Assembly (NCBI GenBank): GCA_946221495.1
Contig: CAMIFA010000050.1
Coordinates: forward strand, 1 to 27,819
Reading direction: 5' to 3'
Origin: an uncultured cyanobacterium
GTDB taxonomy: Bacteria; Cyanobacteriota; Cyanobacteriia; Cyanobacteriales; Chroococcidiopsidaceae
Length of the DNA stretch: 27,819 nucleotides
The notes under the pieces are model-generated. The model saw nothing but the letters and a program-made list of their open reading frames with translations, made no database searches and was not told the origin of the DNA. Shown here piece by piece: positions 1-8,101 of the stretch; the stretch's first letter is position 1; every line of letters starts with the position of its first letter. The position numbers were made by a program, and so were the translations under genes.

Positions 1-60
1 AATTAAATAATGGAAATCTGTGCAATTTTAAAATTAAAGCTTAGATTTCCATTATAAAAT
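1..60. repeat. 60-bp palindromic repeat, copy 1
   Basis: First of three related copies (1-60, 185-244, 351-409). The unit has 13-base perfect inverted arms at 7-19 and 43-55 (ATAATGGAAATCT against AGATTTCCATTAT). Between them lies an off-centre 12-base palindrome, AATTTTAAAATT, at 24-35. The copy may be cut by the window edge, so the array may continue to the left. It is very AT-rich and I see no coding potential. Family not recognised. Confidence 0.85.
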
Positions 61-94
61 ATACTATACCATAAATTAAGCGCACTTTCAACAG

Positions 95-163
95 GTCAAA
101 AAACTCAAGTTTTTACTAATATTTAAGTTTTAAAAGATTGATAATAGCTTTTTTGAGTTTGAC
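95..163. repeat. Inverted repeat in spacer 1 of the array
   Basis: In the spacer between copies 1 and 2, GTCAAA...CTCAA around 95-108 is complementary to TTGAGTTTGAC at 153-163, with a three-base bulge on the left arm. The loop is AT-rich. It is a separate sequence from the 60-bp unit. Confidence 0.5.
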
Positions 164-184
164 TTTAAATTTATTTTGACGTAT

Positions 185-244
185 AATTAAATAATGGGAA
201 TCTGTGCAATTTTAAAATTAAAGCTTAGATTTCCATTATAAAAT
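185..244. repeat. 60-bp palindromic repeat, copy 2
   Basis: Matches copy 1 at 59 of 60 positions by eye. The only change is A to G at 198, which turns one A-T pair of the stem into a G.T (G.U in RNA) pair, so the hairpin is kept. Arms are at 191-203 and 227-239, and the inner palindrome at 208-219. Confidence 0.85.
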
Positions 245-281
245 AATACACTACAAAGCATCAAGTTTGCAACTACTTTAA

Positions 282-338
282 GCTTCTAAATCAATTTGAT
301 TAATATTAAAAATTGATTTTTAAAGTTGAATTAGAAGC
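282..338. repeat. Inverted repeat in spacer 2 of the array
   Basis: Between copies 2 and 3, GCTTCTAA (282-289) pairs with TTAGAAGC (331-338), and ATCAATTT (290-297) pairs with AAATTGAT (310-317). There is a 13-base asymmetric bulge between the two right-hand arms. An alternative pairing uses CAAC...TTTA near 270-280 with TAAAGTTG at 321-328. The spacer sequence is unrelated to spacer 1 although both fold. Confidence 0.55.
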
Positions 339-350
339 AGTTATGTATAT

Positions 351-409
351 AATTAAATAATAGAAGTCTGTGTATTTATTTACCAACTGTTATATTTTCA
401 TTATAAAAT
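351..409. repeat. 60-bp palindromic repeat, diverged copy 3
   Basis: Shares the left end (AATTAAATAAT, then GAA and TCTGTG with changes) and the right end (TTCATTATAAAAT) with copies 1 and 2 and has nearly the same length. The centre is different and the stem is weaker. It ends about 50 bases before the stop codon of the minus-strand DUF2993 gene. Confidence 0.65.
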
Positions 410-461
410 TAAATATAACATAAAATGCTCCTTTTTCACCAAGCGCAACTTTGCCAAAATT

Positions 462-1187
462 TTAGGGCAAGACTTTAATTCTACCTCGGCAGATTAACTG
501 ACCTGGAGATAAGCTTAATTCATGAATATTGACTTCGGAACCCAAATCTAGGGTAAAATCATCTAAATTTACTGAAGGCAATCCAATATCATTATCAACT
601 TGAGATTGTAACAGTAATTGATGGCAACTAGCTAAATTTAAAATGGTATGAATTACAATTGATTTTAAATTGTTGTCATCAGCTACTAAATCAGCATTAA
701 TAATTAACTGATTGCTATTAAGTGTAATTTTGTTACAGCTAAGTTGCTGCCCTTTTGTGTAGGTTGGTGGCAAGAGTGTTGTTAGTAGCTCAGTCAAAGC
801 ATTAGCAAACATTGGCGATCGCACCGAAGAATTAAGATCCGCTTCCTTTAAGAGCAATTCGCCAGAAACTGGCACAGGTTCTAAAAGCCGTAGTGGTTTA
901 CCGCGTAGCACTTGACCTAAATTGATGCAAATGTTTTCTCCTACCAGGTGAATTTGGCTTAAATGTAGTCCTTGATAGACAACGCCACTAGCGGAAATAG
1001 ATATACGCTCAATTTGACCAGTGAGTAAGGAGCGATCGCTTCCCGAAATTTTTACTTCCAAGTTAGATACTTGCTCAATAAGCGATCGTAGCCACAACTG
1101 TACAGCAGGCGACAACACCTTACTAATAATGCGGCTTTGCTTTTGATTTTCATCTGAATCTGGAGTTGTATCAGTATCGGTATTCAA
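462..1187 (-). CDS. DUF2993 (LmeA-like) domain protein
   Basis: A 241-residue protein of the cyanobacterial DUF2993 type. The family signature is visible around residues 35-115: a Leu-rich start, a GLVYQGLHLS-like strand (here GVVYQGLHLS), then INLGQVLRGKPLRLLEPVPV and a following EADLN. The family is related to the LmeA lipid-binding protein of actinobacteria, so a role with membrane lipids is possible but not shown. No signal peptide or membrane helix is seen. The N-terminal 20 residues are polar and acidic. The start is TTG at 1187, the only start codon before an in-frame stop just upstream. An internal GTG around residue 24 is a possible alternative, because no clear Shine-Dalgarno precedes the TTG. 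The gene is divergent from the pseudouridine synthase gene. Confidence 0.8.
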   Translation of the reverse strand: MNTDTDTTPDSDENQKQSRIISKVLSPAVQLWLRSLIEQVSNLEVKISGSDRSLLTGQIERISISASGVVYQGLHLSQIHLVGENICINLGQVLRGKPLRLLEPVPVSGELLLKEADLNSSVRSPMFANALTELLTTLLPPTYTKGQQLSCNKITLNSNQLIINADLVADDNNLKSIVIHTILNLASCHQLLLQSQVDNDIGLPSVNLDDFTLDLGSEVNIHELSLSPGQLICRGRIKVLP

Positions 1188-1267
1188 AATTCAAATACTT
1201 ATAGGATGAAGAAAGAGTAAGGTAGGCAACGCCCACGCTAGGATAATTTCTGTAATATTTGTACATA

Positions 1268-1273
1268 TATAAT
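1268..1273 (+). promoter_or_regulatory. Candidate -10 element
   Basis: A perfect TATAAT lies 36 bases before the ATG of the pseudouridine synthase gene. The -35 region about 17 bases upstream (near 1245-1250) is a poor match, so this is a candidate only. Confidence 0.35.
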
Positions 1274-1309
1274 GGAACTTAAGCAAGCATTAATTTAGCC
1301 ATATTGTCT

Positions 1310-2098
1310 ATGGAGGAACGAGTACAAAAAATTATTTCGGAATGGGGTATTGCTTCTCGACGCAGAGCAGAAGCAATGATATTAGCTGGGCGTGTGCGCT
1401 GCAATGGAGTTGTAGCCAAGCTAGGACAAAAAGCCGATCCCGAAACAGACATGATTACAGTTGATGGCAAGCATATTCAAGCAAGCGATCGCCCGAAATT
1501 AATTTACCTCTTACTTAACAAACCAGCTGGCGTAGTTTCCACTTGCCATGACCCCCAAGGACGCACCACGGTAATTGATTTACTATCACCCCAACTGCGA
1601 ACTCGTCAAGGTATTCATCCTGTGGGGCGCTTAGATGTAGACTCAACAGGAGCATTGCTGCTTACAAACGATGGTAACTTGACATTAGCCCTTACCCATC
1701 CGCGCCATAGCATTCCTAAAACTTATCATGTTTGCCTAGAAGGTCAGCCGCCGCCATCCGTACTGCAACAATGGCGACAGGGGATAATTTTAGCAGGTAG
1801 AAAAACCCGACCAGCTGGAGTGCGGGTAATTTCGCAGACAACTTGCCTAACTTGCCTAGAGATTATCCTCAAAGAAGGCAGAAATCGGCAGATTCGCCGC
1901 ATTGCTCAACAGCTGGGGTATCCTGTACTGAAGCTACATCGTACAGCTATTGGTACGATTGATTTACAAGCTGGTAAAGGTGAATTTTTGCCAGAAGGTA
2001 GTTCGCGTCCTTTAACAGATCAAGAACTGCGCTTTTTGCAGAATCAAATTAACTCTATACCCGTGCAAAAACCCGCCACTGCAAAGCGATTGGCATAA
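1310..2098 (+). CDS. rRNA pseudouridine synthase (RsuA/RluB family)
   Basis: Converts specific uridines in rRNA to pseudouridine. An S4 RNA-binding domain fills residues 1-60 (MEERVQKI, then SRRRAE and GRVRCNG). The catalytic domain follows with KPAGVVST near 71-78 and the family motif GRLDVDSTG, whose Asp (D109) is the expected catalytic residue. EGRNRQIRR in the C-terminal half is also diagnostic. The length of about 262 aa is normal. I chose ATG 1310 over the in-frame TTG at 1304 because relatives begin with a Met just before the ERVQKI segment. The exact target (23S as for RluB, or 16S as for RsuA) cannot be told from sequence alone. The next gene starts 31 bases downstream on the same strand, so co-transcription is likely. 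Confidence 0.92.
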   Translation: MEERVQKIISEWGIASRRRAEAMILAGRVRCNGVVAKLGQKADPETDMITVDGKHIQASDRPKLIYLLLNKPAGVVSTCHDPQGRTTVIDLLSPQLRTRQGIHPVGRLDVDSTGALLLTNDGNLTLALTHPRHSIPKTYHVCLEGQPPPSVLQQWRQGIILAGRKTRPAGVRVISQTTCLTCLEIILKEGRNRQIRRIAQQLGYPVLKLHRTAIGTIDLQAGKGEFLPEGSSRPLTDQELRFLQNQINSIPVQKPATAKRLA

Positions 2099-2129
2099 AA
2101 TATGAAGTGGTGGTGTAGGAAGAATAAGC

Positions 2130-2912
2130 GTGAGTTCTATACGTCTGCTTGAGCAAAATGAAGATCAAAAGCTAGCTCAACTGGGTAAGCAACTACGCCT
2201 AAAGCGTCAAGAACAGTGTTTGTCCTTGGAGAACGTGGCGGAAGCAACCCGGATTCAGCAGCGAATGTTACAGGCAATTGAGGAGGGCGATTTAGATGAA
2301 CTACCTGAGCCAATTTATATTCAGGGGTTTATTAAACAATATGCGGATACATTGGGATTGAATGGTACAGAATTGTCTAACAGCTTTGTAATCAGCGATC
2401 GCCGCTTGAAAATTAAACCTGTTTGGCACAAATTACCAGCGACACAATTACGACCGATTCATCTTTACTTGATCTACATTTTTGTAATTATTTGCGCCGT
2501 GAATGCTTTATCTCAAATGTTGAGCCGTCCTCAGTTGCAAACTAGTAGTCAAACTCAAATTCTTCAGGAGCAATTAACATCGGTTGCCAAGCCAGAGCAA
2601 GCATTGGCAAAACAGCCGGAAAAGCTAAAATCTGTTAGTACCACATCTAGTAACAACCCTAACAGGATACAGATTGGCGTTACCTTGAAAGCGCAGTCTT
2701 GGATGCGGGTAGTAGCTGATGGCAAAACGCAGTTTGAAGGCTTGCTACCAGAGGGAACTAGCCGCACTTGGGTAGCGCAGGAGGAACTAACAGTCCGCGC
2801 TGGCAATGCTGGCAGTGTGTTAGTTAGTTTTAACCAAGAAAAAGCAAAGCAACTAGGAAAACCTGGTGAAGTCCAAGAAGTGACCTTTGGAGCTAATACC
2901 AAGTCTCAATGA
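2130..2912 (+). CDS. RodZ-like HTH membrane protein
   Basis: A 260-residue single-pass membrane protein with the RodZ layout. An N-terminal helix-turn-helix of the HTH_25 type covers about residues 15-80 (LGKQLRLKRQE, then EDG-like EEGDLDELPEPIYIQGFIKQYA). One hydrophobic helix lies at about 110-128 (LYLIYIFVIICAVNAL). A linker rich in Gln, Ser and Lys follows, then a C-terminal DUF4115-like beta domain at about 178-255. In rod-shaped bacteria RodZ links MreB to wall synthesis; whether this protein does so here is inferred from architecture. Start is GTG 2130, supported by an AGGAAGA at about 2117-2123. The last seven bases overlap convergently with the malQ 3' end. Confidence 0.8.
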   Translation: MSSIRLLEQNEDQKLAQLGKQLRLKRQEQCLSLENVAEATRIQQRMLQAIEEGDLDELPEPIYIQGFIKQYADTLGLNGTELSNSFVISDRRLKIKPVWHKLPATQLRPIHLYLIYIFVIICAVNALSQMLSRPQLQTSSQTQILQEQLTSVAKPEQALAKQPEKLKSVSTTSSNNPNRIQIGVTLKAQSWMRVVADGKTQFEGLLPEGTSRTWVAQEELTVRAGNAGSVLVSFNQEKAKQLGKPGEVQEVTFGANTKSQ

Positions 2913-4417
2913 GGATTAATCGGAGCGCGACCAAAAGTTATGGTTAGGGTTTTGAGGCACTCGCGTATTTCCTCAGTTATAGCCTCAGATTGATATCGCC
3001 AATCCCAGTTGCCCTCTGCGTAACTGGGAACATTCATCCGCGCCTCAGTTCCTAATCCCAGCACATCTTGCAAAGGGATAATTGCCTGGTTTCCCACCGA
3101 ACTAAGAGCCATCCGAATTAAATCCCAATGGATACCTTCAGGACTAACACAACCAAGGTAAGTTAAAACACTTTCCCTCTCATGCTCCGACAACTGATTA
3201 AACCAGCCTACCGTTGTGTCATTATCGTGAGTACCAGTGTATACCACACAATTACGCTGATAATTAAAAGGTAAATAAGGATTCCCCGGATCAGAACCAA
3301 AGCCAAACTGCAAAATCTTCATGCCGGGAAATTCAAACTTGTCTCGCAAGTCTTCTACCTCTGGCGTAATTACGCCCAAATCTTCCGCTAAAACAGGTAG
3401 CTTCCCTAAATTCTGATTCAAAGCCTGAAACAAAGCTTCCCCAGGCGCTTCAATCCATCTGCCATTCATAGCAGTAGTCTCCCCCTGCTCCACTGCCCAG
3501 TAAGCTTGAAACCCGCGAAAGTGGTCAATCCGAATAATATCTACATAATCCAGCATCGCTTCAAAGCGCTGCACCCACCACTTAAAATTCAACTGCTGCA
3601 ATTTTTCCCAGTTGTAAACTGGATTACCCCACAGTTGACCTGTAGCGCTAAAGTAATCTGGCGGTACTCCCGCCATTAATGACGCTTCGCCTGTCTGTTC
3701 ATTCAGGCAAAAGATATCTGGATTCGCCCAAACATCGGCACTATCGTGAGCTACGTAGATCGGAATATCGCCAATAATTTGAATGCCGCGCATATTGGCG
3801 TATTTTTTTAACTCCGACCATTGCCGGAAAAACTCAAACTGAATGTATTTGTGGTAAAAAATCTCATTGGTTAATTGCTGCCGCGCCTGCTCCATAGCTT
3901 CCGGTTGACGTTGAGCAAGTTCTCGCTCCCAAGTGTGCCAGCTACTACCAGAAGACGAATCCTTGAGTGCCATAAACAAGGCATAATCATCAAGCCAGTA
4001 AGCCTTACTTTCACAAAAACCTGTAAATTCTTGCTGTTGTAATGGCGTTGCCTGAGCTTGAAAATTTTCGCAGGCTTTCTTTAGTAGAGGTATTTTAATT
4101 TGGAAAACGAGTTCAAAATCTACCTTTTCAACCCCAAACGCAGGTAATCCAACAAAGTCTTCATCGCCTAGTAACCCCTGATCACGCAATCGTTCAGGAC
4201 TAATCAGCAGTCCATTTCCAGCCATTGCTGAATAAGAAGCATAAGGAGAATTACCATACCCAGTCGGTCCCAACGGTAGAACTTGCCAATATTGCTGATA
4301 GCTCTTTGCCAAAAAGTCAATAAATTGATAAGCTTCTAAACCCAAATCTCCAATACCGAAGCGACTGGGGAAAGAAGTGGGATGTAGCAAAATACCGCTA
4401 GATCTGGGAAAAGGCAT
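2906..4417 (-). CDS. malQ: 4-alpha-glucanotransferase (amylomaltase, GH77)
   Basis: Transfers alpha-1,4-glucan chains between maltodextrins, so it acts in glycogen and maltodextrin turnover in the cytosol. The sequence opens with the typical SSGILLHPTSFPS and GIGDLG. The GH77 catalytic set is complete: nucleophile Asp in IRIDHFRGF (D298 counted from ATG 4417), acid/base Glu in LAEDLG (E345) and stabilising Asp in THDNDT (D398). Length of 503 aa is normal. The frame is open to a GTG at 4447, which would add ten residues (MKFAFFASYF). I prefer ATG 4417 because relatives begin MPFPR; neither start has a clear Shine-Dalgarno. It stands alone on the minus strand, convergent with the RodZ-like gene (7-base overlap) and divergent from the NUDIX gene. 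Confidence 0.95.
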   Translation of the reverse strand: MPFPRSSGILLHPTSFPSRFGIGDLGLEAYQFIDFLAKSYQQYWQVLPLGPTGYGNSPYASYSAMAGNGLLISPERLRDQGLLGDEDFVGLPAFGVEKVDFELVFQIKIPLLKKACENFQAQATPLQQQEFTGFCESKAYWLDDYALFMALKDSSSGSSWHTWERELAQRQPEAMEQARQQLTNEIFYHKYIQFEFFRQWSELKKYANMRGIQIIGDIPIYVAHDSADVWANPDIFCLNEQTGEASLMAGVPPDYFSATGQLWGNPVYNWEKLQQLNFKWWVQRFEAMLDYVDIIRIDHFRGFQAYWAVEQGETTAMNGRWIEAPGEALFQALNQNLGKLPVLAEDLGVITPEVEDLRDKFEFPGMKILQFGFGSDPGNPYLPFNYQRNCVVYTGTHDNDTTVGWFNQLSEHERESVLTYLGCVSPEGIHWDLIRMALSSVGNQAIIPLQDVLGLGTEARMNVPSYAEGNWDWRYQSEAITEEIRECLKTLTITFGRAPINPH

Positions 4418-4504
4418 AAAATAACTTGCAAAGAAAGCAAACTTCACGAATTTATCACGCTATACCCAGCTTTAAAACCTACCCTTAGTCTGGAATTAAA
4501 GTTA

Positions 4505-4532
4505 TTAGTTATTGGTCATTAGTCACTAGTCA
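4505..4532. repeat. Degenerate tandem heptamers (STRR type)
   Basis: Four consecutive heptamers of the form TTRGTYA: TTAGTTA, TTGGTCA, TTAGTCA, CTAGTCA. Such short tandemly repeated heptamers are common in filamentous and other large-genome cyanobacteria. They lie in the divergent gap between malQ and the NUDIX gene. Confidence 0.7.
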
Positions 4533-4684
4533 GTGGCTTTTTTGGATAGATACCTCATCTGAAGTTAAGTGAAAAAACTATTTATACTTTTGCATTCACT
4601 GGTTATGCCAGATCCCTCGTTGTTGTAGTCAACTGCGGACTAATTACCTGTGCGTTGGGGTTTCATTTAGGGCAAAATATTTCT

Positions 4685-5119
4685 ATGAATTACCGAAATC
4701 CTGCACCCACAGTTGACATCATTATTGAACTAATCGATAGACCATCACGCCCGATTGTGCTAATTGAACGTCAAAATGAGCCGCTAGGCTGGGCAATTCC
4801 GGGTGGTTTTATTGATTACGGCGAATCAGCTGAGACGGCGGCGCAGCGTGAAGCTGAGGAAGAAATTAATTTGCACGTTGAGTTAATCCAGCAATTCCAG
4901 GTATATTCTGATCCTAAGCGCGATCCACGTAAGCACACGCTGAGTATTGTTTTTTTGGCAACAGCAACAGGTGAACCCAAAGCTGGAGATGATGCTAAAA
5001 ACTTAGGGATATTTGAATCGTGGCGGATGCCTGGTAATCTGTGTTTTGACCACGATCGCATTCTGAGCGATTATTGGCTTTATCGACACTACGGGCTACG
5101 TCCCCGATTATCTAAGTAG
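4685..5119 (+). CDS. NUDIX hydrolase
   Basis: A 144-residue NUDIX protein, probably a nucleoside-diphosphate-sugar or ADP-ribose type pyrophosphatase. The Nudix box runs from G41 to L63: G41-x5-E47-x7-R55-E56-A-E-E59-E60-I-N62-L63. The metal-binding Glu residues are all present. The usual Gly near the end of the box is Asn (N62). A proline (IPGG) precedes the box as usual. Start: the frame is open from TTG 4655, but ATG 4685 (MNYRNPAPTVD) fits the cyanobacterial relatives better. Substrate cannot be fixed from sequence. RidA begins 9 bases after the stop, so the two are very likely one transcript of metabolite-repair genes. Confidence 0.88.
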   Translation: MNYRNPAPTVDIIIELIDRPSRPIVLIERQNEPLGWAIPGGFIDYGESAETAAQREAEEEINLHVELIQQFQVYSDPKRDPRKHTLSIVFLATATGEPKAGDDAKNLGIFESWRMPGNLCFDHDRILSDYWLYRHYGLRPRLSK

Positions 5120-5128
5120 TTATAACTA

Positions 5129-5518
5129 ATGAATCGCCAAGTTATTCGTACAGACTCTGCTCCTGCACCAGTGGGACCATACAATCAAGCGATCGCTGCT
5201 AGTGGTGCAATGATTTTTGTTGCAGGTCAAATTCCACTCCACCCCAGCAGTGGTGAAATTATTGGTGCGGGCGATGTAGCAAAGCAGACTCAACAAGTAA
5301 TGGCGAATCTAGAGGCAATTCTGACGGCATCTGGAGCAAAGTTTCAAGATGTTGTCAAAACTACTGTTTTCTTGGCAGACATGAATGATTTTGCTGCTAT
5401 GAATGCAGTTTATGCTCAATATTTTGCTGAAGCAACTGCTCCTGCTCGTGCTTGTGTCCAAGTTGCCCGTCTGCCTAAAGATGTTTTGGTAGAAATTGAT
5501 TGTATAGCAGTGATTTAG
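5129..5518 (+). CDS. ridA: RidA family enamine/imine deaminase
   Basis: A 129-residue RidA (YjgF/YER057c/UK114) protein. Members hydrolyse reactive enamine/imine intermediates released by PLP enzymes and act as soluble trimers. The motif GPYNQAI near the start, VAGQIP at 31-36, and PARACVQVARLPKDVLVEID near the end are all present. R107 and E122 match the catalytic Arg and the conserved Glu of the family. It follows the NUDIX gene by 9 bases and ends one base before the convergent nagB stop, leaving no room for a separate terminator between them. Confidence 0.93.
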   Translation: MNRQVIRTDSAPAPVGPYNQAIAASGAMIFVAGQIPLHPSSGEIIGAGDVAKQTQQVMANLEAILTASGAKFQDVVKTTVFLADMNDFAAMNAVYAQYFAEATAPARACVQVARLPKDVLVEIDCIAVI

Positions 5519-5519
5519 G

Positions 5520-6317
5520 TTATAGCAAGCTAGCAGAATCTACATCTAGAAATAACGTTGCTTGAGCTTGATTCCGCAGTACGGAAGCAGGACAGTTTAC
5601 CAAAATTGGTTCTTGCAACATCTGTTTTACTGCTAGAGCTTTGCGTTTTTCCGGCGCGAAGCAAAGTATTTTTTTAGCAGAGCAAATCATCGGGATTGTA
5701 AGCGTGAAAGCATATTGCGGCACAGCTTCCAGAGCCAGAAAATGACCTTGGCTGACTTGTTGCTGGCGTGTTGCTAATTCTAGTTTCACTAGTTTTACAT
5801 AGTGAGAGTCATTGAAATCTGCTACTGATGGTTCGTTAAAAGCTAAATGTCCGTTTTCTCCTAAACCAAGGCAACAGAGGTCAATTTTTTGTGCCTGCAA
5901 AAGTTTGGTGTAGCGATCGCATTCAGCTATTGGTTGCATCGCGTCGCCTTGAATATAATGAAACATTGCTGGTTGTACTCGCTCCTCCACTCGCTCAAGC
6001 AAGTAGCGACGGAAACTAGCTTGATGGTTAGCGTCAATTCCCAGATATTCATCGAGATGAAAAAAGGTAATCCGCGACCAATCTACCCCTCCCAAAGCAA
6101 TCAGCGCCTCTAAAAATTTGATTTGCGAGTTGCCAGTAGCCAGAATCACAGTTGCGGTATTCTGCACAGTAAGGAGGTTTTGCAAATATTGTTGAGCGAT
6201 TTTCGCCGCATCTTGAGTTAGTTGATCTAATTGCTGATAAAGGCGCACCGCTAGGGCATCAACCCCGAACGTCTTTACAGGTGCAGATAATTGAGAGGTG
6301 TTAAGTTGATTAGACAT
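5520..6317 (-). CDS. nagB: Glucosamine-6-phosphate deaminase
   Basis: Converts glucosamine-6-phosphate to fructose-6-phosphate and ammonia, the last step of amino-sugar breakdown. Sugar-phosphate isomerase fold of 265 aa. FHLDEYLG at 86-93 carries the Asp (D89) expected to move the proton in isomerisation. LGLGENGHLAFNEP at 150-163 carries the ring-opening His (H157) and Glu (E162). The residue matching E. coli D141 is Asn (N155), a state I believe is usual in the shorter NagB type. 6-phosphogluconolactonase is a related fold but lacks the FNEP signature. It lies 41 bases downstream of the DOMON-like gene on the same strand, so it is probably the last gene of the amino-sugar run. Confidence 0.88.
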   Translation of the reverse strand: MSNQLNTSQLSAPVKTFGVDALAVRLYQQLDQLTQDAAKIAQQYLQNLLTVQNTATVILATGNSQIKFLEALIALGGVDWSRITFFHLDEYLGIDANHQASFRRYLLERVEERVQPAMFHYIQGDAMQPIAECDRYTKLLQAQKIDLCCLGLGENGHLAFNEPSVADFNDSHYVKLVKLELATRQQQVSQGHFLALEAVPQYAFTLTIPMICSAKKILCFAPEKRKALAVKQMLQEPILVNCPASVLRNQAQATLFLDVDSASLL

Positions 6318-6358
6318 TGTTTGATAATTGCGACTTCATAAGCTTTTTGAATTCTGTT

Positions 6359-6895
6359 TTATAGTTGGACAATGAAACTGTCTCGCCGATGAAAGTCAGC
6401 TTGCGAACCGGGATGAGTTAGCGCCCAATAAGTCACTTCGCCGTCTTTAGTTTTAATAACAGCGCTGATGCCAACCTCTAGCGCTTGGTTAGCTTGGACA
6501 ATTTTAGCTAAATTGATTTCTAGAACAAGCGATAAAGAATTCGGTAAGTTTTGAACACTAAACGGGAGTGACTCAAAAGCAATTTCTTCTTGCATCTCTT
6601 GGCGATAATCCGTAAAGCGATAGACATTCCAGTGTGCAGCTGGGGAGAGATTGAATTCCCAATACTGGGGAGAATTTTTAATCCCAAGAAAGAACTCTAA
6701 GCAAGTTTCTGCCCACAATTCATGTTTACGAGTTGGTACTGCCGAGGTAGGAATCGCAAGCTGTGCTAGATCACCGAGGATCTCGTAGGAGATAGCAAGT
6801 GTGTTCGCGTGTCGGGAAATATTGCCTGCGATCTTTAAATTGGGCGGTGGAATGCTTGCCGGAGTAACAAAGGGCTGTAGGGAATAATCGCTCAT
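6359..6895 (-). CDS. DOMON-like domain protein
   Basis: A 178-residue protein of the cyanobacterial DOMON-like type, an all-beta fold related to family 9 carbohydrate-binding modules. Visible family features are ELWAETCLEFFLG (about 59-71), YWEFNLSPAAHWNVYRF (about 77-93) and a C-terminal block WALTHPGSQADFH. No signal peptide, so cytosolic by appearance. Its ATG overlaps the stop of the upstream kinase gene by four bases (ATGA, 6892-6895), which points to translational coupling and equal amounts of the two products. Sugar binding is inferred from the fold and from its neighbours; the ligand is unknown. Confidence 0.75.
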   Translation of the reverse strand: MSDYSLQPFVTPASIPPPNLKIAGNISRHANTLAISYEILGDLAQLAIPTSAVPTRKHELWAETCLEFFLGIKNSPQYWEFNLSPAAHWNVYRFTDYRQEMQEEIAFESLPFSVQNLPNSLSLVLEINLAKIVQANQALEVGISAVIKTKDGEVTYWALTHPGSQADFHRRDSFIVQL

Positions 6896-7998
6896 CTCAC
6901 ATCCTGAATAATGGCGCGAATCATTGTTGCTTGCGATTCAATACTCTCGGTAAGCTTAAATTGAACCAGCGCCCTAATAAGATTGTGTTCTGGGTATTTA
7001 ACCTTGAAGTAGACATTACCTGCCAAATAGTCGGTAAAAAATCTCAGTCCTAGCTCAAAAGTAATTAGCCTAATTGCGTCATACAGATATTCATAGTCGT
7101 TGTTGGTGAGGAAGCTTGCTTGTGCAAGATAGCCTTGCAAGATGTCTTTCGCAAGTTCAGAGTCGAAGTAAACTCCCTCCCACTCCTGGGTTTCTTCGCC
7201 TAGCCGATTACAAGCGGAACGCAGGCAGTCGCCAATATCGTAATGAACTAAGCCAGGCTTGACGGTGTCTAGGTCAACAATACTCACCGCCTGCCCAGTG
7301 CTAGTGTCGATCATGACGTTATTGATTTTCGGATCACCATGCATCAGCCGCAGAGATAACTTACCTTGAGCTTTAGCATCTTCGAGAACGTGCGCCCAAG
7401 CGCGGCGATCGCTCACAAACTGCAAACAATAGTTTATTTCCGGAGATTTACTTCTATATTTCGCCACTACCTGATCATAGTGTTGCAGGTAACTCGGTGT
7501 AATGTGGAATCCTGCTAAAGTGTCAGCTAATCTTTCCGGGGGTAAATCGCTGATCAGATTATGAAACATCCCCAATGCGTAACCAACTTCTTTTGCGTGT
7601 TCACTATTTTGAATAGTATCAAAGGACTGCGAGGCATCAATAAAACTGATTGCCCGCCAGAAATCCCCTTCTGAGGTAAGCCAGTAGTCCTGGGCATTCT
7701 GTGTTAGGAGTACGCGCGGCACTTCCCAACGACGATTAGCGTTAAGTTGCACCTCTAGGCGCTGGCGAACGTGGTTAGTAAAAGTTTGCATATTCCGCAT
7801 CACAAGTGCTGGCTGCCGAAACACCTGCGTGTTGATGCGTTGCAGGATAAAGTGTTTTTCTACTGAGGAATCTAAGGTAACTAAAAAGGTGTCATTAATA
7901 TTGCCATTCCCAAATGCCTGAATATCAATGATCTGACCTTGTGGCTGGAATTGACCTGCAATGGCAACAAGATTATCCAAGGTTTTGCCTCTTATCAC
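6892..7998 (-). CDS. APH-fold phosphotransferase, N-acetylhexosamine kinase-like
   Basis: A 368-residue kinase of the aminoglycoside-phosphotransferase/choline-kinase fold. The N-lobe opens FGNGNINDTFLV (29-40) and FILQRINTQVF (50-60), a pattern I associate with the NahK-like branch. The catalytic loop is LMHGDPKINN with H220, D222 and N227, and the metal-binding segment is VDLDTV (D242/D244). NahK-type enzymes phosphorylate N-acetylhexosamines at C1 with ATP. The neighbours (epimerase upstream, DOMON-like and nagB downstream) support an amino-sugar substrate such as GlcNAc or ManNAc. Start is GTG 7998; there is no strong Shine-Dalgarno. True antibiotic resistance is unlikely. Product specificity is inference. 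Confidence 0.75.
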   Translation of the reverse strand: MIRGKTLDNLVAIAGQFQPQGQIIDIQAFGNGNINDTFLVTLDSSVEKHFILQRINTQVFRQPALVMRNMQTFTNHVRQRLEVQLNANRRWEVPRVLLTQNAQDYWLTSEGDFWRAISFIDASQSFDTIQNSEHAKEVGYALGMFHNLISDLPPERLADTLAGFHITPSYLQHYDQVVAKYRSKSPEINYCLQFVSDRRAWAHVLEDAKAQGKLSLRLMHGDPKINNVMIDTSTGQAVSIVDLDTVKPGLVHYDIGDCLRSACNRLGEETQEWEGVYFDSELAKDILQGYLAQASFLTNNDYEYLYDAIRLITFELGLRFFTDYLAGNVYFKVKYPEHNLIRALVQFKLTESIESQATMIRAIIQDVR

Positions 7999-8101
7999 TC
8001 TCTGTTATCTGCACCTTTTACATCATTACTGACGCTAGGAAGCGGCACATAGCGCTGATCAGAATTAGAAAAATGGCGGCGGGGCGATCGCCCAAAAACG
8101 A

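Noticed and set aside
1..409. CRISPR array
   Set aside because: Only three units, 59-60 bp long with 106-124 bp spacers that themselves fold, an AT-rich palindrome across the unit, and no cas genes in the window.
5889..6113. 74-aa plus-strand ORF inside nagB
   Set aside because: Antisense shadow of a well-supported gene with no features of its own.
6892..7998. Aminoglycoside resistance gene
   Set aside because: Only the kinase fold is shared. The N-lobe motifs and the amino-sugar neighbours fit a hexosamine kinase.
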